Part shown: positions 12,564-24,295 of the stretch, piece after piece
How positions within the stretch are numbered: position 1 is the first letter of the stretch
How the letters are laid out: every line of letters begins with the position of its first letter
Assembly: GCA_030847615.1 (NCBI GenBank)
Contig: JAUMIR010000005.1
Location: 105,739,116-105,803,115 of the forward strand
Reading direction: 5' to 3'
Length of the DNA stretch: 64,000 nt
Source of the DNA: Gambelia wislizenii
Lineage: Eukaryota > Chordata > Lepidosauria > Squamata > Crotaphytidae
The notes under the pieces: model-generated
Told to the model about the DNA's origin: nothing
Database searches by the model: none
Seen by the model: only the letters and a program-made list of their open reading frames with translations
Program-made: the position numbers and the translations under genes

Positions 12564-14434
12564 ACAAACAACAAACCTTCACTGAACCATGAATTTAGAC
12601 TTTTCAACATATATTCAACATTAAAGTATTAATATTGATCTCTTATTCCATTTTCAAGGGCTAGTTTTTCCACTCTATTCCAGACAGCTATTATTACAAC
12701 ACACTAGATGGTCAGAAATTAGGGAATATGATAGTTGATGGTTGGGCAATTCACAATAAATTACTGTTATACTGATCATGTTATACCTCCCCTGTACTTT
12801 CAAAAGGGACTTTGGATAGATTTCTTTTTTCCCTCAACAGCAACTGCTGCACTGCGATGTGACAGAGGTAATGTTAAAAAAAACAAAAACCAGCCATTTT
12901 TATTAAATCAAAGATGCAGCAATGACTCCATCACCAAGAAATGCATCATATAACAAGGGACAGATTGTTTTTACATGTAAGAATGGAGGCCATCAGAAAG
13001 TCTTTTCAATGGCTGCATGAAACATGAGCACGTTCCACAATGATCTCTGAACACAGCCCCATCTTGTCTAAGAGGTGAAATGGTGTAGCTTCAGAATCTG
13101 GAAGAAGCAGGGCTTCAGCTGTGCTTGCAAAAAACAAAAACAAAACAACAACAACAATCCACACACACAGACAGACACACACCCCCATGCTTGCAAGCTA
13201 AGCCCCAAGATCTGGCAGTCTTGACATACAACCTCAGTAGGCCTTCTTAACTGCTCTGGTTCCAGATGAAAAAGAAGAGCAGACAAAGAGACCTACATCA
13301 TGCCTGAGCCCCAACAGATTCTGAGAGCCATTCCCTCCAGTTTCTCATTGCCACTGCTCTAGCCACAGAGGAGGGAGAAGCCAAGCCAGGCACACCTCCA
13401 CTTAAGTGCTACAGAACTCTTACTTTTTGTACAGGTTGCCTAGCACAGTCTCATGGTGCCTTCAGCATTGGTGGCTGCTTATGCAAAGCGAGAACAGTAG
13501 TAGTACTGTCAAAGCAATGGTTAAACACCTGGAAAAAATACTTTTGGACTACAGCTTCCATAATTCTCCAGCAAGCATGACCAGGCCATACTGCCTGTGG
13601 ATTCTGTGAGCTGTAGTTTTAAAAAAAGAATTCAACTGTTTCAAGCTCTGGCTGGGTGTGTGGGACCCTTACCCTTGGAATCAGCTGGGTTCTGCCTTTT
13701 CTCTTCAACCTATCCTGTCTGCAGTCTCATGACACTGGAGCTATTATCTATTTTTACTAGTAAATGCCACTTGCATTCTGGAAGCATAGGCACAATCAAA
13801 CAGACAAAAAAGCGCTAAGACATTATTTACATCTTCCAAGCCTGCCATAAAAAACAGTAATTTACACATTTTTAGAACATGTAATTGCACAACGAATTTG
13901 AACAGATAACCAATTCAAGAATCAACAACTCCAGATACATTCCAACTATAGTCAAACAGAATTTATTTTCCTTTCTGAAGAATTTATGCCTCTGTATTTG
14001 TTTCCAAATAAGCAGAACTGGTGAATTGGTTTTTATTAACATTAGTTTTACATGGGCTAAAAGTGAGGATTTTCCCATGTTGCACTGGGTTTCTAAAGGC
14101 AGCGGGCTAAATTGATTAAATTAAAGCTGCCAATCGAGTGCTCTACTTTTGCTCAGTGCATGCTGTTTTGAAAGATAAGACAGCAGAACAACTTGCAATG
14201 TAATTAATCATCATTTCTCAACATGAGCAGCCCCTGAATAATAAGCAGACTGAGAAAAGGCTTTGCATCAAAGCAGAATCCTGCATTTGAAAGAAAGTAT
14301 GGTGTTTAAAGATAAAAACTCACATGGTAGGCTGGAAGGCAATACAGAAATACTTAATAAATAATAAATAAATAATAGCAACTGGTCCATTTTGTTTTCT
14401 ATCCCCAGTGATGATAATGACAACAACGACAACA
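12084..14434. other. 2.3 kb with microsatellites but no gene
   Basis: It contains (CA)n(GA)n at about 12529-12564, a CAA/CA-rich run at 13137-13182 and a small palindromic repeat at 13546-13620 listed separately. Other open frames are under about 80 codons and unrecognised. Confidence 0.5.
13546..13620. repeat. ACTACAACTCCCA-type short palindromic repeat
   Basis: The left half GGACTACAGCTTCCATAATT is mirrored at the right by GAGCTGTAGTTTT, with CCAGCAAGCATGACCAGGCC between. It belongs to a dispersed amniote repeat whose ends resemble the ZNF143 (SBS) site ACTACAACTCCC. Related pieces lie at 29634, 49848 and 58176. Confidence 0.55.
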
Positions 14435-15710
14435 ATAATTCATTTAATTCATCCTACCTTTTCTCCTGATAATGGGAATCAAGGCGGCTAACATCATAAA
14501 ATAATACAAATTAAAAACAATATAAAAGCCAAAATAAAAGTATAAATATAAGATCTAAAAACAATTAAACAATGTAGAACTTAAAACATTAAAAAACATA
14601 CCCTAAACAACTTTAAAAACAGTACTGCACAGCATTAAAAGCCCAGCCCTAGTCAGTTTGTAAAAGCCTGCAGCACAAAAATCTTTTGAACTGTGGGTGG
14701 AAGGAAAGCAAGGACAAAGCCATCCTGGAATCTCTAGGGAGGGATTTCTAAAATCTGGAAGCAGCCACTGAGAAGGCCCTCTCCCTTGTCCCCACCAAAT
14801 GAGCCTCAGAAGGTGGTGGGACATAGAGAAGGGCCTCGTCAGACGATCTTAGAGCTCTATGGACTCACACAGGGAGATATAGTCCTTCAAATAACCTGGA
14901 CCCAAGACATATAGGGCTTTATAGATCAAAAGAAGCATTTTGAATTGTGTCCAGAAGTAGACCAGCAGCCAATGGAGCTGATGCAACAAGGGATTTGTGT
15001 GCTCCCTGTAGCCAGCCCCAGTTAACAACCTGGCTGGAGCTCTTTGGGCCAACTGAAGTTTCTGAGCACTTTTCAAGGGCAGCCCCATATAGACCACATT
15101 ACAGTAATCCAAATGGGATGTAACCAAGGCATGCAACACTGTGGCCAGATCTGATTTCTACAGGAACAGGTACAGTTGGCACACTAGCTTTAAACTGTAC
15201 GAAAGCTCAGGAGTACTCCCAAACTGCGGACCTGTGTTTTCAGGGGGAGTGTTACCTCCACCTAACACAAGTTGAATTCCTATTCCTAGATATGTCTTTC
15301 AACTGACCAGGAGCACCTCTGTCTTGTCTAGATGAAGCTTCAATTTGTTTGCCCTCATCCAGTCCATTGCAGCTGCCAGGTATGAGTTTAGCACAGGAAA
15401 AGCTTCCTTGGAATTAGGTGGAAAGGAGCAGTAGAGTAGTATCATCAGCATACTGGTGACACCTGACCCCCAAACTCCAGACAACCTTTCCCAGCGGTTT
15501 CATACAGATGTTAAATAACATATTGGGACAAAACTGAACCCTGAGGGACTCCATAGGCCAATGGCCAAAGAGTTGAAAAGGAACTCCCCTAGCACCACCC
15601 TCTGAGGGTACCCCTCCAGGAAAGAACAGGAGACACATTCCCCCTGTCCAGTTCCCAGCATAGGTCATCTACCAAGACAACCAAAGCTGTCTCTGTCTCC
15701 TAATCAGTTA
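14435..15710 (-). mobile_element. L2 LINE, RT C-terminal half with 3' UTR
   Basis: Minus-strand frames show CHQYADDTTLLLLST (15490-15414 area), then WMRANKLKLHLDKTEVL, then MLHALVTSHLDYCNVVYMG (15139 onward), the usual L2 RT C-terminal series. The 3' UTR ends near 14435 with the L2 signature opposite GAATCAAGGCGGCTAACA. The catalytic YADD is intact, but the reading frame is broken between segments. Confidence 0.9.
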
Positions 15711-15877
15711 CATTCACAGGCATCTTACAATGCACTGAACTCCATTCTTGGTCTCTCCTCAGCTACTTGTCTCAGAGCCTCTCAAATGTTTAGGCAATAA
15801 TACAAACTGAAGGACTCATCCTCAAGCAGACAGATCCCCTTGAGAGCTGCAAAGTCTTCACAAAGCCAAAGCAATTT

Positions 15878-16735
15878 ATTTATTTATGAACATTTATACC
15901 ATTCTTCACTTTAAAAAAAAACTCTAGGTGATTTACAATAAAAACCAGCAATTAAAACAATAAAACAATAAAATATATTTAAAACAATTAATTAAAAACC
16001 AAAGATAGCTATCAATGGCCACAGTTTAGAGCTCTACCCAAATGCTGAAGTGGAAGTCTAGAAGTGGGCCAACTGCCAGCTAGGCAACTGAACTTTCCTG
16101 CTGCAATTCTCCTGGGCCAATCTGTTAATGTTTAGGTCTGGGGGCAAAGCTGCACCAGGCACCACTAGCAGCTATTGTGCAGGATGGGGGGAACTGCTGT
16201 GTAAGAAGATGTTTGACATTTACTTGTACAATATCCAAAAAATATTGGGCAACCTATACTGGAGAAGTTGGGGTCTCATAAAATCTGGCCCTCAGCTATA
16301 CGAGGCTTTATAAGTCAAGAATAGCATCTAATTCTGTCTCAATATCTAACTGGCAACAAGCGCAGGTCTTTCAGTGAATGAATTCTATGTGCACACAGGA
16401 CAGATGCACAATCCCCAACTGCCACTCTCCACAAGTGACCCTGCAGAAAGGAACAGAATCATTCTAATCCAATGTGTCCTACTTCTAGCTCAGGGAGCTG
16501 GTCCAGGAGGACACCAGGGTCAGTGCCACCAAAAGCCACTGAGAGATCAAGGAGAACAGGACCATTCTCTCCCTATTCCTTCCCAATGAAGAACGTCTAT
16601 CAGAACCGCCAGGACTGATCTGCCACCAAACCAGGCCCAACTAAGACTGCAATGGGTCTGGATAATCAGTAGCTTTCAAGAGCCTCTGCATATGTGCATC
16701 CACCAGTCTCTCAAGCACTCTGTCCTAGAAGGGGT
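15878..16735 (-). mobile_element. Second, more decayed L2 LINE
   Basis: Reading in reverse from 16735, codons for a VLERLVDAH-like, LLKATDYPDPLQS-like series match the L2 RT core. The left end (15878-15980) has TTATTTATGAACATTTATAC and a GGTGATTTACAA block, the L2 3' UTR. Many frameshifts; no long frame remains. Confidence 0.7.
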
Positions 16736-16754
16736 TAGATGTAACTGGGCAATA

Positions 16755-17008
16755 CAGTAGGACCCCTGTATCCATTGGGGATTGGTTCCGGGGGAGCCTG
16801 TGGATACTGAAAACCGTGGATAACAGAGAATGCCATTGAAAATAATAGGCCTTCTGGATTAAAATACCATAGAGTTGCCTTGGAGGACCTAGAAAATGGC
16901 TAGAGAAGAAATATTTTCTAGGAAGTCTCTATATTAGGTGTGCTGTTTTGTGTTCTGTGGATAACTGAATCAGTGGATAATGAATCAGTGGATATGGGGG
17001 TCCTATTG
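16755..17008. mobile_element. Tigger-like MITE, family T3
   Basis: A 254-bp element flanked by TA (16753-16754 and 17009-17010). The ends read CAGTAGGACCCCTGTATCCA and the complement of GGATATGGGGGTCCTATTG. Internal CCGTGGATAACAGAGAA and TCAGTGGATAATGAATCAG are mirror parts of the palindrome. It is distinct from family T2. Confidence 0.8.
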
Positions 17009-17220
17009 TAGTTATTAAAGACCATTATGTATATGGATATGTAGGCTCACCATACATAAAATAACAAACAACAGACTACCGAGTCAATGAAGACATATAA
17101 AACTTCTAACCACCAACTTTTATTTTTCCTGTACTTCCTGGCCAGTTGTACCTGCCAGCACCATCCTGATACTTTAATGAATATCAACCTTTGAAAAATG
17201 CCTGTTTGAGAGAGCCAATA

Positions 17221-17257
17221 TAGGTATACCTCTGGTAACAAAACTTCTAACAATTAG

Positions 17258-17292
<35 letters not shown>

Positions 17293-18819
17293 TTTTTTAA
17301 TAAAGGCTTTTAATGCCTTCTCAGCCCCCTTTTCCCTCCTCATTCTCTGTCTAGCTGAAAGTTGTTGGTTTTTTTAGCCGAATCAGCACTGGAAGGATGG
17401 TGAAGTGGGGTGGAGAAACATTGACTTTCAACAAAGCCTAATCTGGGAAAGAGTGGTATTCTGCTCTAGCCAACTCTAGATGTGTGTTCCTGCCTATAAC
17501 AAGGGATGCTCCAGAATCCCTTACTGAGCATGTGTGTGAATAGCAAAATGGAGAGAAAGGGAACAGCAGATAAAAAAGGTCCTTTCTGTATGCATTTTGA
17601 AAGAAGACTTCACGTGGTCTCTAAAAGATTCAAGATGTTATTGTTTACGTATGCCAGGCTTACTTGGTCTGGCTATTTTCTTTCACGTGTGCATATTGTT
17701 TAGTTTTGAGTAAAATGTGTGCTGAAACATGTTGGAACTTCTCTTCCTTTTAGTTTTTTTTCCTATTGATTGATTGATTTTCAGCACCAACAATCTAATT
17801 TATAATCAAAATCTAAATGATATACATTCAGAGAATACATTCAGAAAATAAATAAACGGAAAGAGGGAAAATAACAAGAATAAGAAAAAAGACCCATATA
17901 ACCTAAAACACAGTAAGGCTCTGACCCCAACCCCCAATCTTAACTGTTGTGGGGGGGGGGAGGGAATACAGTTGCCGCCGCCCCCCATTTCCGAGTTTGA
18001 CATCTGTAGATTTGATTATTTGTGGGTTTGCCTCCACCTCCCTGAAGCCTGAGGCCACCGTGTGCACATTCACACACAGCAGCCTTGGGATTCAGGAAAG
18101 GGAAGCACAAACTGTAGGTAGCCACGGCTGCTGCTGACCACCTGCTGCTCTGTGGGCTTTGGAAGGTGCTTGGTGATGGAGCTCTCTGCTGCTCAGCCTT
18201 CCTCAAGCACTAGGATAGCAGCATGAGACTTGGAGAAGATGGAGCACTAGTGATCTGTGTTGCCAAGAACCCTCAAAGCTGGCTGCTTTGCGGGCTTTGG
18301 GAGATGTTTGGCAGCGGAGATCTCTGCTGCTTTGCTTTCCCTAAGCACTAGCATAGCAGTGCAGAGCTGCTTTGTGAATATGCACAGGTGCCCCAGGCTT
18401 CAGAAGGTGGGTCATAGCCAAGGGACCTGGCTGTCAGGTGCACATTCTTTGTACTCCCCCCCCCCCGCCTGCCTCCGAGCTGCCTACTTTGCAAGCTTGA
18501 GGAGCCCTTCTGGGGAGCTCTGCCCCCACCTCCACTGTATGTATTTGCGGTTTTTCCACTCTCACAGGGGTCCTGCACCCCCAACACCCACAAATGTGGA
18601 GGGCCAATTGTATCTTCTTCTAGCACTACAGATCTAACTAAAATAATCCTACAGGAACTACTAGCAACCATAACCACAGATTATTACATTTTTAAATTTT
18701 TATTGCTCAAAAGGTCCATAAGCAGTTTCCAACCTTTCAAAAAAAAAATAAATCTTCAGTTGGCTTATCTTTTAGAAAACTCCTCTTCTTTTTGTGATGT
18801 AGGAACCTGTGCCTGTATA
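17221..18819. mobile_element. Second copy of family T1, interrupted by a ~1-kb stretch holding another MITE
   Basis: TA at 17219-17220 is followed by TAGGTATACCTCTGGTAACA (first base mutated), the T1 end. Positions 17290-17765 follow the 4705-5505 copy feature by feature: GTTGAAAGGTT-like, GGAGAAACA, AATCCCTTACTGAGCA, CATTTTGAAAGAAG. The match resumes at about 18776 (CTCCTCTTCTTTTTGTG) after unrelated sequence that includes the element at 17969-18610. A CAGGTATACCTCAGTTAACA end starts at 18820. Also holds (CT)n at 17262-17284. Confidence 0.7.
17969..18610. mobile_element. TA-flanked MITE (family T4) inserted within the T1 copy
   Basis: TA at 17967-17968 precedes CAGTTGCCGCC; at the right GGAGGGCCAATTG is followed by TA (18611-18612). 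The left interior ATCTGTAGATTTGATTATTT and the right CCACAAATGTGGAGGG pair as Tigger-type inverted ends. Inside are two diverged tandem units of about 115 bp (starting near 18140 and 18280), each with a GGCTTTGGRAGRTG box, CTCTCTGCTGCT and AAGCACTAG. Confidence 0.65.
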
Positions 18820-18930
18820 CAGGTATACCTCAGTTAACAGAGTAGATTTGCTCCTGGACATTATTACTGTACTTCAACAGAAAAGTTGGTGCCAGAGGCA
18901 GAATTAACACAAAAAGAACAGGCACAGTAC
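18820..18930. mobile_element. Inverted T1 terminal fragment
   Basis: It starts with the T1 TIR (CAGGTATACCTCAGTTAACA) after TA, then GCTCCTGGACATTATTACTG. That matches the reverse complement of the subterminal right end of the copy at 5440-5505. It may be a truncated second T1 copy or the right end of the 17221 copy after inversion. Confidence 0.55.
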
Positions 18931-19972
18931 CATCATGGGGGAACTCCCCTTGCTAAACTAAACGTTTATGAGGCCACCATGTTCACCATCAAACAGATCC
19001 TAAAATGTCCAGCAACATCCCAATTATTAGTTTTATTTCAGTATGAGAAAATTCAAATTAGCATGGAGAATGCTACATGACAGGATATGCATCATCTATT
19101 CTGAATTTAAAATGCCAACAATACAGCTCAAAACAGCACATCACACTGGGAAAAAACCCACATCTGTTTTACCCCTTAGACTCCCCCTTCAGATTGTCAC
19201 ACAAAACATGCAAATGTTGGGAGTTCACAGGGTGAGGCCGGCATGGATAGCTATGCTGAGGAATAGTATGTATTCCCCTGCTTTATATATTTTGTACTCT
19301 CACACATATCTCCTTCGGAATCATAATTAACTTTCATTTCTTTTAGTCAAATGAAGCTGAAAGGCATCCTATGATTTGCCTATTAGTGCTTTAAAAAAAA
19401 AAAAGCTCTGGAAGCAAAGATAATGAATCCCTTTGATGTACAGGAGGACATAAGCAAAGATAACACATTCTTTTGAAATTTAGGAGATAAGATGGTTTTC
19501 GTGCATCCACGCAATACTTCAAATAATTTCACTTGGCAACTGTCACCAAATCATTTCACAAGATATAATGATAAAGGCTCCTAATACTTATTTTTTCAGA
19601 ATGTAAATTCTGGGTCAAAGTGTACCATTAGATATTCCATGAACAATATGAGATTTGTTCTTCTATGGCTTTATCCTATGGTGTTGCTGTAATGTTTAAA
19701 GGGCAAGCACTTCATGGAAAGAACCAATCACAAGGTTCCTTCCCAAGCAGTCATCAGCCAGGATCAGAGAAACATAGAAAGAATTCTTATGACTGGCCTC
19801 TCCCACACTGAGATTTAGCCTATCTCTATATCTACAGAAGCCACAGAAAAGTACCTTCCATATTGTCACTATAAATTCAAATAAGATTCCAAAGCCTGGA
19901 TGCAGTGGCACAGCTACTGAAGGAGGCATTGTTAATTTGGAATATGAAAGCAACCATCCTTTAAACTACACT
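18931..19972. other. No recognised gene or repeat
   Basis: Only short frames (up to about 95 codons) and no family signature. Confidence 0.5.
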
Positions 19973-20205
19973 TTGTTGTTGCCATGTGCCTTTAAGTAAT
20001 TTCCAACTTAGGACAAACTTAAGGCGAACCTATCACGGTGTTTTCTTGGCAAAATTTGTTCAGAGGGGGTGCCTTTGCCTCTGAGGCTAAGAGAATGTGA
20101 CTTGCCCAAAGTTACCCAGTGGGTTTCTGTGGCTCAGTGGGGATTTCTGATCCCTGATCTCCAGAGTCTTAGTCCATTGCTCAAACCACTACACCATGCT
20201 GGCTC
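19973..20205 (-). mobile_element. Sauria SINE, full-length-like
   Basis: A reverse copy running from its TTGTTGTTGCCATGTGCC tail through GGCGAACCTATCACGG, GCAAAATTTGTTCAGAGG and CTTGCCCAAAGTTACCCAGT to the tRNA-like head at the right (CTCAAACCACTACACCATGC). The order matches the copies at 11871 and 46178. Confidence 0.92.
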
Positions 20206-20873
20206 AACACTTATTCCAATGAAATCAAACTTTTCTACATTGATAACTGAAATGTTAATTGGGAACTGCTCAGCCATTTCAAAAGATTCCCTATGAACAA
20301 CCTCTGTATGTCCCTTGCTCCTGTATTATTCTGCTGCTAGATCTCTTTATATGCACACCTAGCAGTACAAACATGCAAAGAGGTCACACTAGAAAAACAG
20401 TTACAGACAACTTCAGAGGAAAAATGTGCTCTAAAGCAGCATTTCTGTTTAGAATAAGAAAAAAACACCAGTGCCTTTGACAAGAATGGCAGCTTCTTCC
20501 AGTCTAGTCTATTGTATAGGCATGGTTTTAACAAGGAGGGGGGTAATGAACACCTCAAGGATATTTTAAAATTGTACTTAAGGACCACACTTAATATTAT
20601 TACAGTCCATCATGTATGTAACTGCTGTGTGCATATGCATTTTTAGCCACTTGCTCCTTTAAAGGGTATATAAAGAACAATCAAGAAATTCTTGGCCCCA
20701 CTCTCACAAAAATTCTAAAAGAGACAAATGGCTGATGTTATAAGGGAATGAAATCAAATATAATCTCTAGCAAACACACTGGTGTCATTCAGAAGTCATT
20801 TTCAGAGAGGCTCCAGATAGACTTGCTTACCTGCGTGAGCATCTCTTTATTCTGTAAGTAGAGATTTTATGAG
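20206..20873. other. No recognised gene or repeat
   Basis: Short frames only. Nothing recognised. Confidence 0.4.
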
Positions 20874-20875
20874 TA

Positions 20876-21104
20876 CAGTTGTCCCTCTGTATCCACAGAT
20901 TTGGTATCCACGGATTTAAGTATTCACGGCTTGAAAATATTCTTTAAAAAATAATAATCCAAAAAGCAAACCTTGATTTTGCCACCTTATACAAGGGTCA
21001 CCATTTTGCTATGCCATTGCATATAATAGGACTTGAGCATTCACGGATTTTGGTATCCATGGGGGTCCTGGAAGCAAACCAGAGCGATTATGAATGGACA
21101 ACTG
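20876..21104. mobile_element. Tigger-like MITE, family T2, copy 2 (inverted relative to copy 1)
   Basis: A 229-bp element with intact TA at 20874-20875 and 21105-21106. The ends read CAGTTGTCCCTCTGTATCCA and GGACAACTG. It holds AAAAATAATAATCC and CAAACCTTGATTTTGCC as the reverse of copies 1, 3 and 4. Confidence 0.93.
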
Positions 21105-21106
21105 TA

Positions 21107-23365
21107 AAAATATTGTCCTTGTAATAAATAATGAACATTTCAAGCTCAAATAAACCAGCTGAGATACTTTATCTTTTGAACAAGCATCTTGAAATTAAGA
21201 AGTTGATTGATTGCAACTGAAAACTTGCATAATTCATCTTTTCCTTGTTTCTAGACAATTGCAACAGCAAGGAATGCCCTTTTTTTCTATAAAACTGGAT
21301 AGAACTATGAATACTGAAAGTGTAGGAAAGTACATACACATCAGAAGAAACATGAAATAGAAGTGTTTTATGATGCTTCAGAAAGATTTTCAGATTTTGG
21401 CAAATCTCTAAAAAAGGAACTTCCAGTGTTAGGATAGCCCACAAGGAATGCTTCTCTATGGCTTTTAAAATACAATGCATTCAAAACAATGTATACTGGT
21501 AACATGACCTTCCACACACACATAAAAATGTGTTAAGAGTCCCTTCAATGCAAATGTACTATCGCAATTTGTGACAGTGCATTAATGTAGCAATCAGTAT
21601 ATCAACTGTAAGAATTCATTTACTGACTCAACAAGTTTTAGGCCATTGATATGTATCACATATCAACCTGATTAATGCAAGAAAAACATTAGGGTTCCTA
21701 ACTATGGACTGTATCTAAATAATCTTGTAAGAAGACATCTCTAAATCTGTGCCTTTCACAACAGCCACCTCCCTCTAAAAGAATAATAAAGTGCTTCTGA
21801 AACTAAGGCTGCTTCCAGATTAGGCTTTTATTATGCACAATAACTTTTGACTGGCAGAAAAAGGTCCTCTATTTGGAAACATTCCAATGTTGTTGTTGTT
21901 TTAAAAGACCCAACAACAGTATGAACAATTTGGCATAACTGGTGCCTTCTGGGACTGCAAGAAACCATAAATATGGCACCCGAACTGACAAAGCTATAGT
22001 TGAAGCTTGCTATATGAACCAAAACTAGAAAGCCTGTTTAGATGCAAGTTTGCAAATAAAATACAAGCCACAAGCCATTTGCCACTTTCCCCATAATGCC
22101 AGATTTATGTTTTGCTACAAATTAGGCAAAAAATTCTTTACATTAAGTGCACAAGGAAAGAGAAGGAGTGTAGAAATTCAAGTTTTCTTTCTTGCTTACT
22201 GTCAGAATGCCAACCATACCAACCGCCGGTAGTACTTTTGATCATGGCCAAGGAGAAAAATTCTCCAGTAGACATATAATTCAGTACAAGAAAAATGGGC
22301 TTTACAAACTAGCAGACATATTCACATATCAAGGAAATTCATGCTCAACATCTCCCTTATCTATTAAGATAACCTTACTAAATGTTACAATAGACATTTC
22401 ATAACCTCATATATGCAAAGTAGGAACATTAACCTATTTCACAGGATTACAACAATTACCAACAATCAATTAATAACCCAATTTTACTGGGGCTCCCACT
22501 GAACACAATGGGTCTTATTAACAAGTAAATATGCATTGAATTAGACTACAAACCACTTTTTCAGTAAAAGTCCTATAGTATGATTAAGAGTTGTTGCTTA
22601 GTCTGAGCACCTTCTTTCTGTTCAGACTGATGAAATGCCAAGTGCCATGGACAGCAAAACAAAAAGTCTGTGGTTCATTCATTTCTATGGCAAGCATTCA
22701 CAATGTTATTGGTGACTAAGTATGTTTAATCTAAGAAAATGTGTACCATTATGATCTGTACTAAACAGTTAGATATGTACCATATTTCTTCCAGAAATTT
22801 GATTTCCATCCTAATTTCCTATTAGATCAGCTTTGTGAAACACATTATAATAAGTGCCCATGAGATATACCCTTAATGACCTCGCTATTGCAATTCAGCT
22901 GCAATTCAGTTTTTCCTGACTACTGGCATTATCATCCTAACACCAATTTGAGGAAGTTTCAGATTGCCATCAGACGTACCAAACAGGAGACGTTATGATC
23001 ATAGCAATTTTTTTAAAAAAAACTCCTGAACTCTACTATTTGCCAAGCATATCTCAATAGTCACTTTTCCCCTGAAGGCTTTGGCACCAACCCCTTAGAC
23101 TCAGTCTCTTTCTGCTAAGTCTAAATAAAAGAAACTGCATCAGTTGCATACTCTTCCCCTTTCCCCTTTGCCTCCATTTACAATCCCTTTCTCAGCTGTA
23201 CATATTTTGTAGATAGGGTCAATTTTTTTTTTATTCATAAAGCAACACTGCCCAAGGATAATTCATTTGGTAAATTTCATCAGCGACCTAGCAGTGGGTG
23301 GGTTCTACTCTGCCCCCTCCCATCCATAGTCTTTCTCTCTGTGGTCTGGATGAAGATCAACATAT
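21107..23365. other. 2.3 kb with no recognised repeat or gene
   Basis: The longest frame is about 103 codons (21480-21169, minus) with no resemblance to known families. A weak inverted pair (GGCTGCTTCCAGATTAGG near 21809 against the complement of CCTGTTTAGATGCAAG near 22033) may mark a decayed MITE. A (GT)n run lies at about 23366-23382. Confidence 0.5.
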
Positions 23366-23383
23366 TGTGTGTGTGTGTGTGTA

Positions 23384-23756
23384 CAGGAAGCCCCCGCTTA
23401 TCTGACAGGTTAGGGACTCGAGGGCTGTCAGAAAGTGGAATCAGTTGAAAAGTGGAATCCAGGTGAGTTTTTTTTGTTGTTTTTTTTTAGTTTACAAATG
23501 CATTTTGGTCACCAGAACATATAAATAACACCCCATATATCACTTTTGAATGCATGCAAAAGCTTAATTAACACACTACACACACACACACACACACACG
23601 TGCATGTGAGTGGTCCCAAGTGAGCCTTGTAGGTGAGACAAACTGAAGAAAGAGTGGAATCCCTGTTGAATTAATGAATTCTGTATGTCTGTAATTTGCA
23701 AGCATTGAATGAGCAAGTCGTCGGAAAGCGAGTCATCAGAAAACGGGGGAAGCTTG
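23384..23756. mobile_element. Tigger-like MITE, family T5
   Basis: The left end, after TA, reads CAGGAAGCCCCCGCTTATCT; the right end is the complement around CATCAGAAAACGGGGGAAGC. The interior has GTGGAATCAGTTGAAAAGTG and a (CA)n run at 23577-23599. The right-hand TA target is degenerate. Confidence 0.7.
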
Positions 23757-23862
23757 AGGCATCCCCCACTTATTTGATGGGTTTGGGACCAAGGCACTTT
23801 CCAAAAGTGGAACTGGTTGAAAAGCAGAACCTATCCTTTTTTTAGGTTGCAAATGCAAAAGA
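23757..23862. mobile_element. Truncated second family T5 copy, directly abutting the first
   Basis: It repeats the left part of the neighbouring element in the same orientation: GGCATCCCCCACTTATTTGA, then AAGTGGAACTGGTTGAAAAG and a TTTTTTTAGGTTGCAAATGC block, then stops. Confidence 0.6.
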
Positions 23863-24064
23863 CAGAACACTACATGGCACCAAGTCAACCGAGAGAGAAA
23901 AAACAGCACTCAGAGTAGACTAAGAGAAAAAAAACCAGCTTGCTGAGTCAACAGTGGTTGAAAGAGCAGACCATGGGTCAAATGTGTGGTACATGGCTAT
24001 AATTTAGACCTGTTTTAACAGCAGAACATAAAAAAAACAAGCCATCCAAATGAGGATGCCTATA

Positions 24065-24293
24065 CAGTTCTCTCTTCATATTCGCTGGGGTTTGGTTCCA
24101 GGACCCCCGTGGATATCAAAATCCGTGAATACTCAAGTCCCATTATATGCAATGGCATAGCAAAATGGTGTCCCTTATATAAGATGGCAAAATCAAGGTT
24201 TGCTTTTTGGATTATTATTTTTTCAAGAATGTTTTCAAGCCATGAATACTGAAATCCTTGGATACCAAATCCATGGATACGGAGGGACAACTG
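24065..24293. mobile_element. Tigger-like MITE, family T2, copy 3
   Basis: A 229-bp element with TA at 24063-24064 and 24294-24295. The ends are CAGTTCTCTCTTCATATTCG and GGAGGGACAACTG. The interior is colinear with copy 1, including GGGTTTGGTTCCAGGACCCC and GTCCCTTATATAAGATGGC. Confidence 0.93.
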
Positions 24294-24295
24294 TA

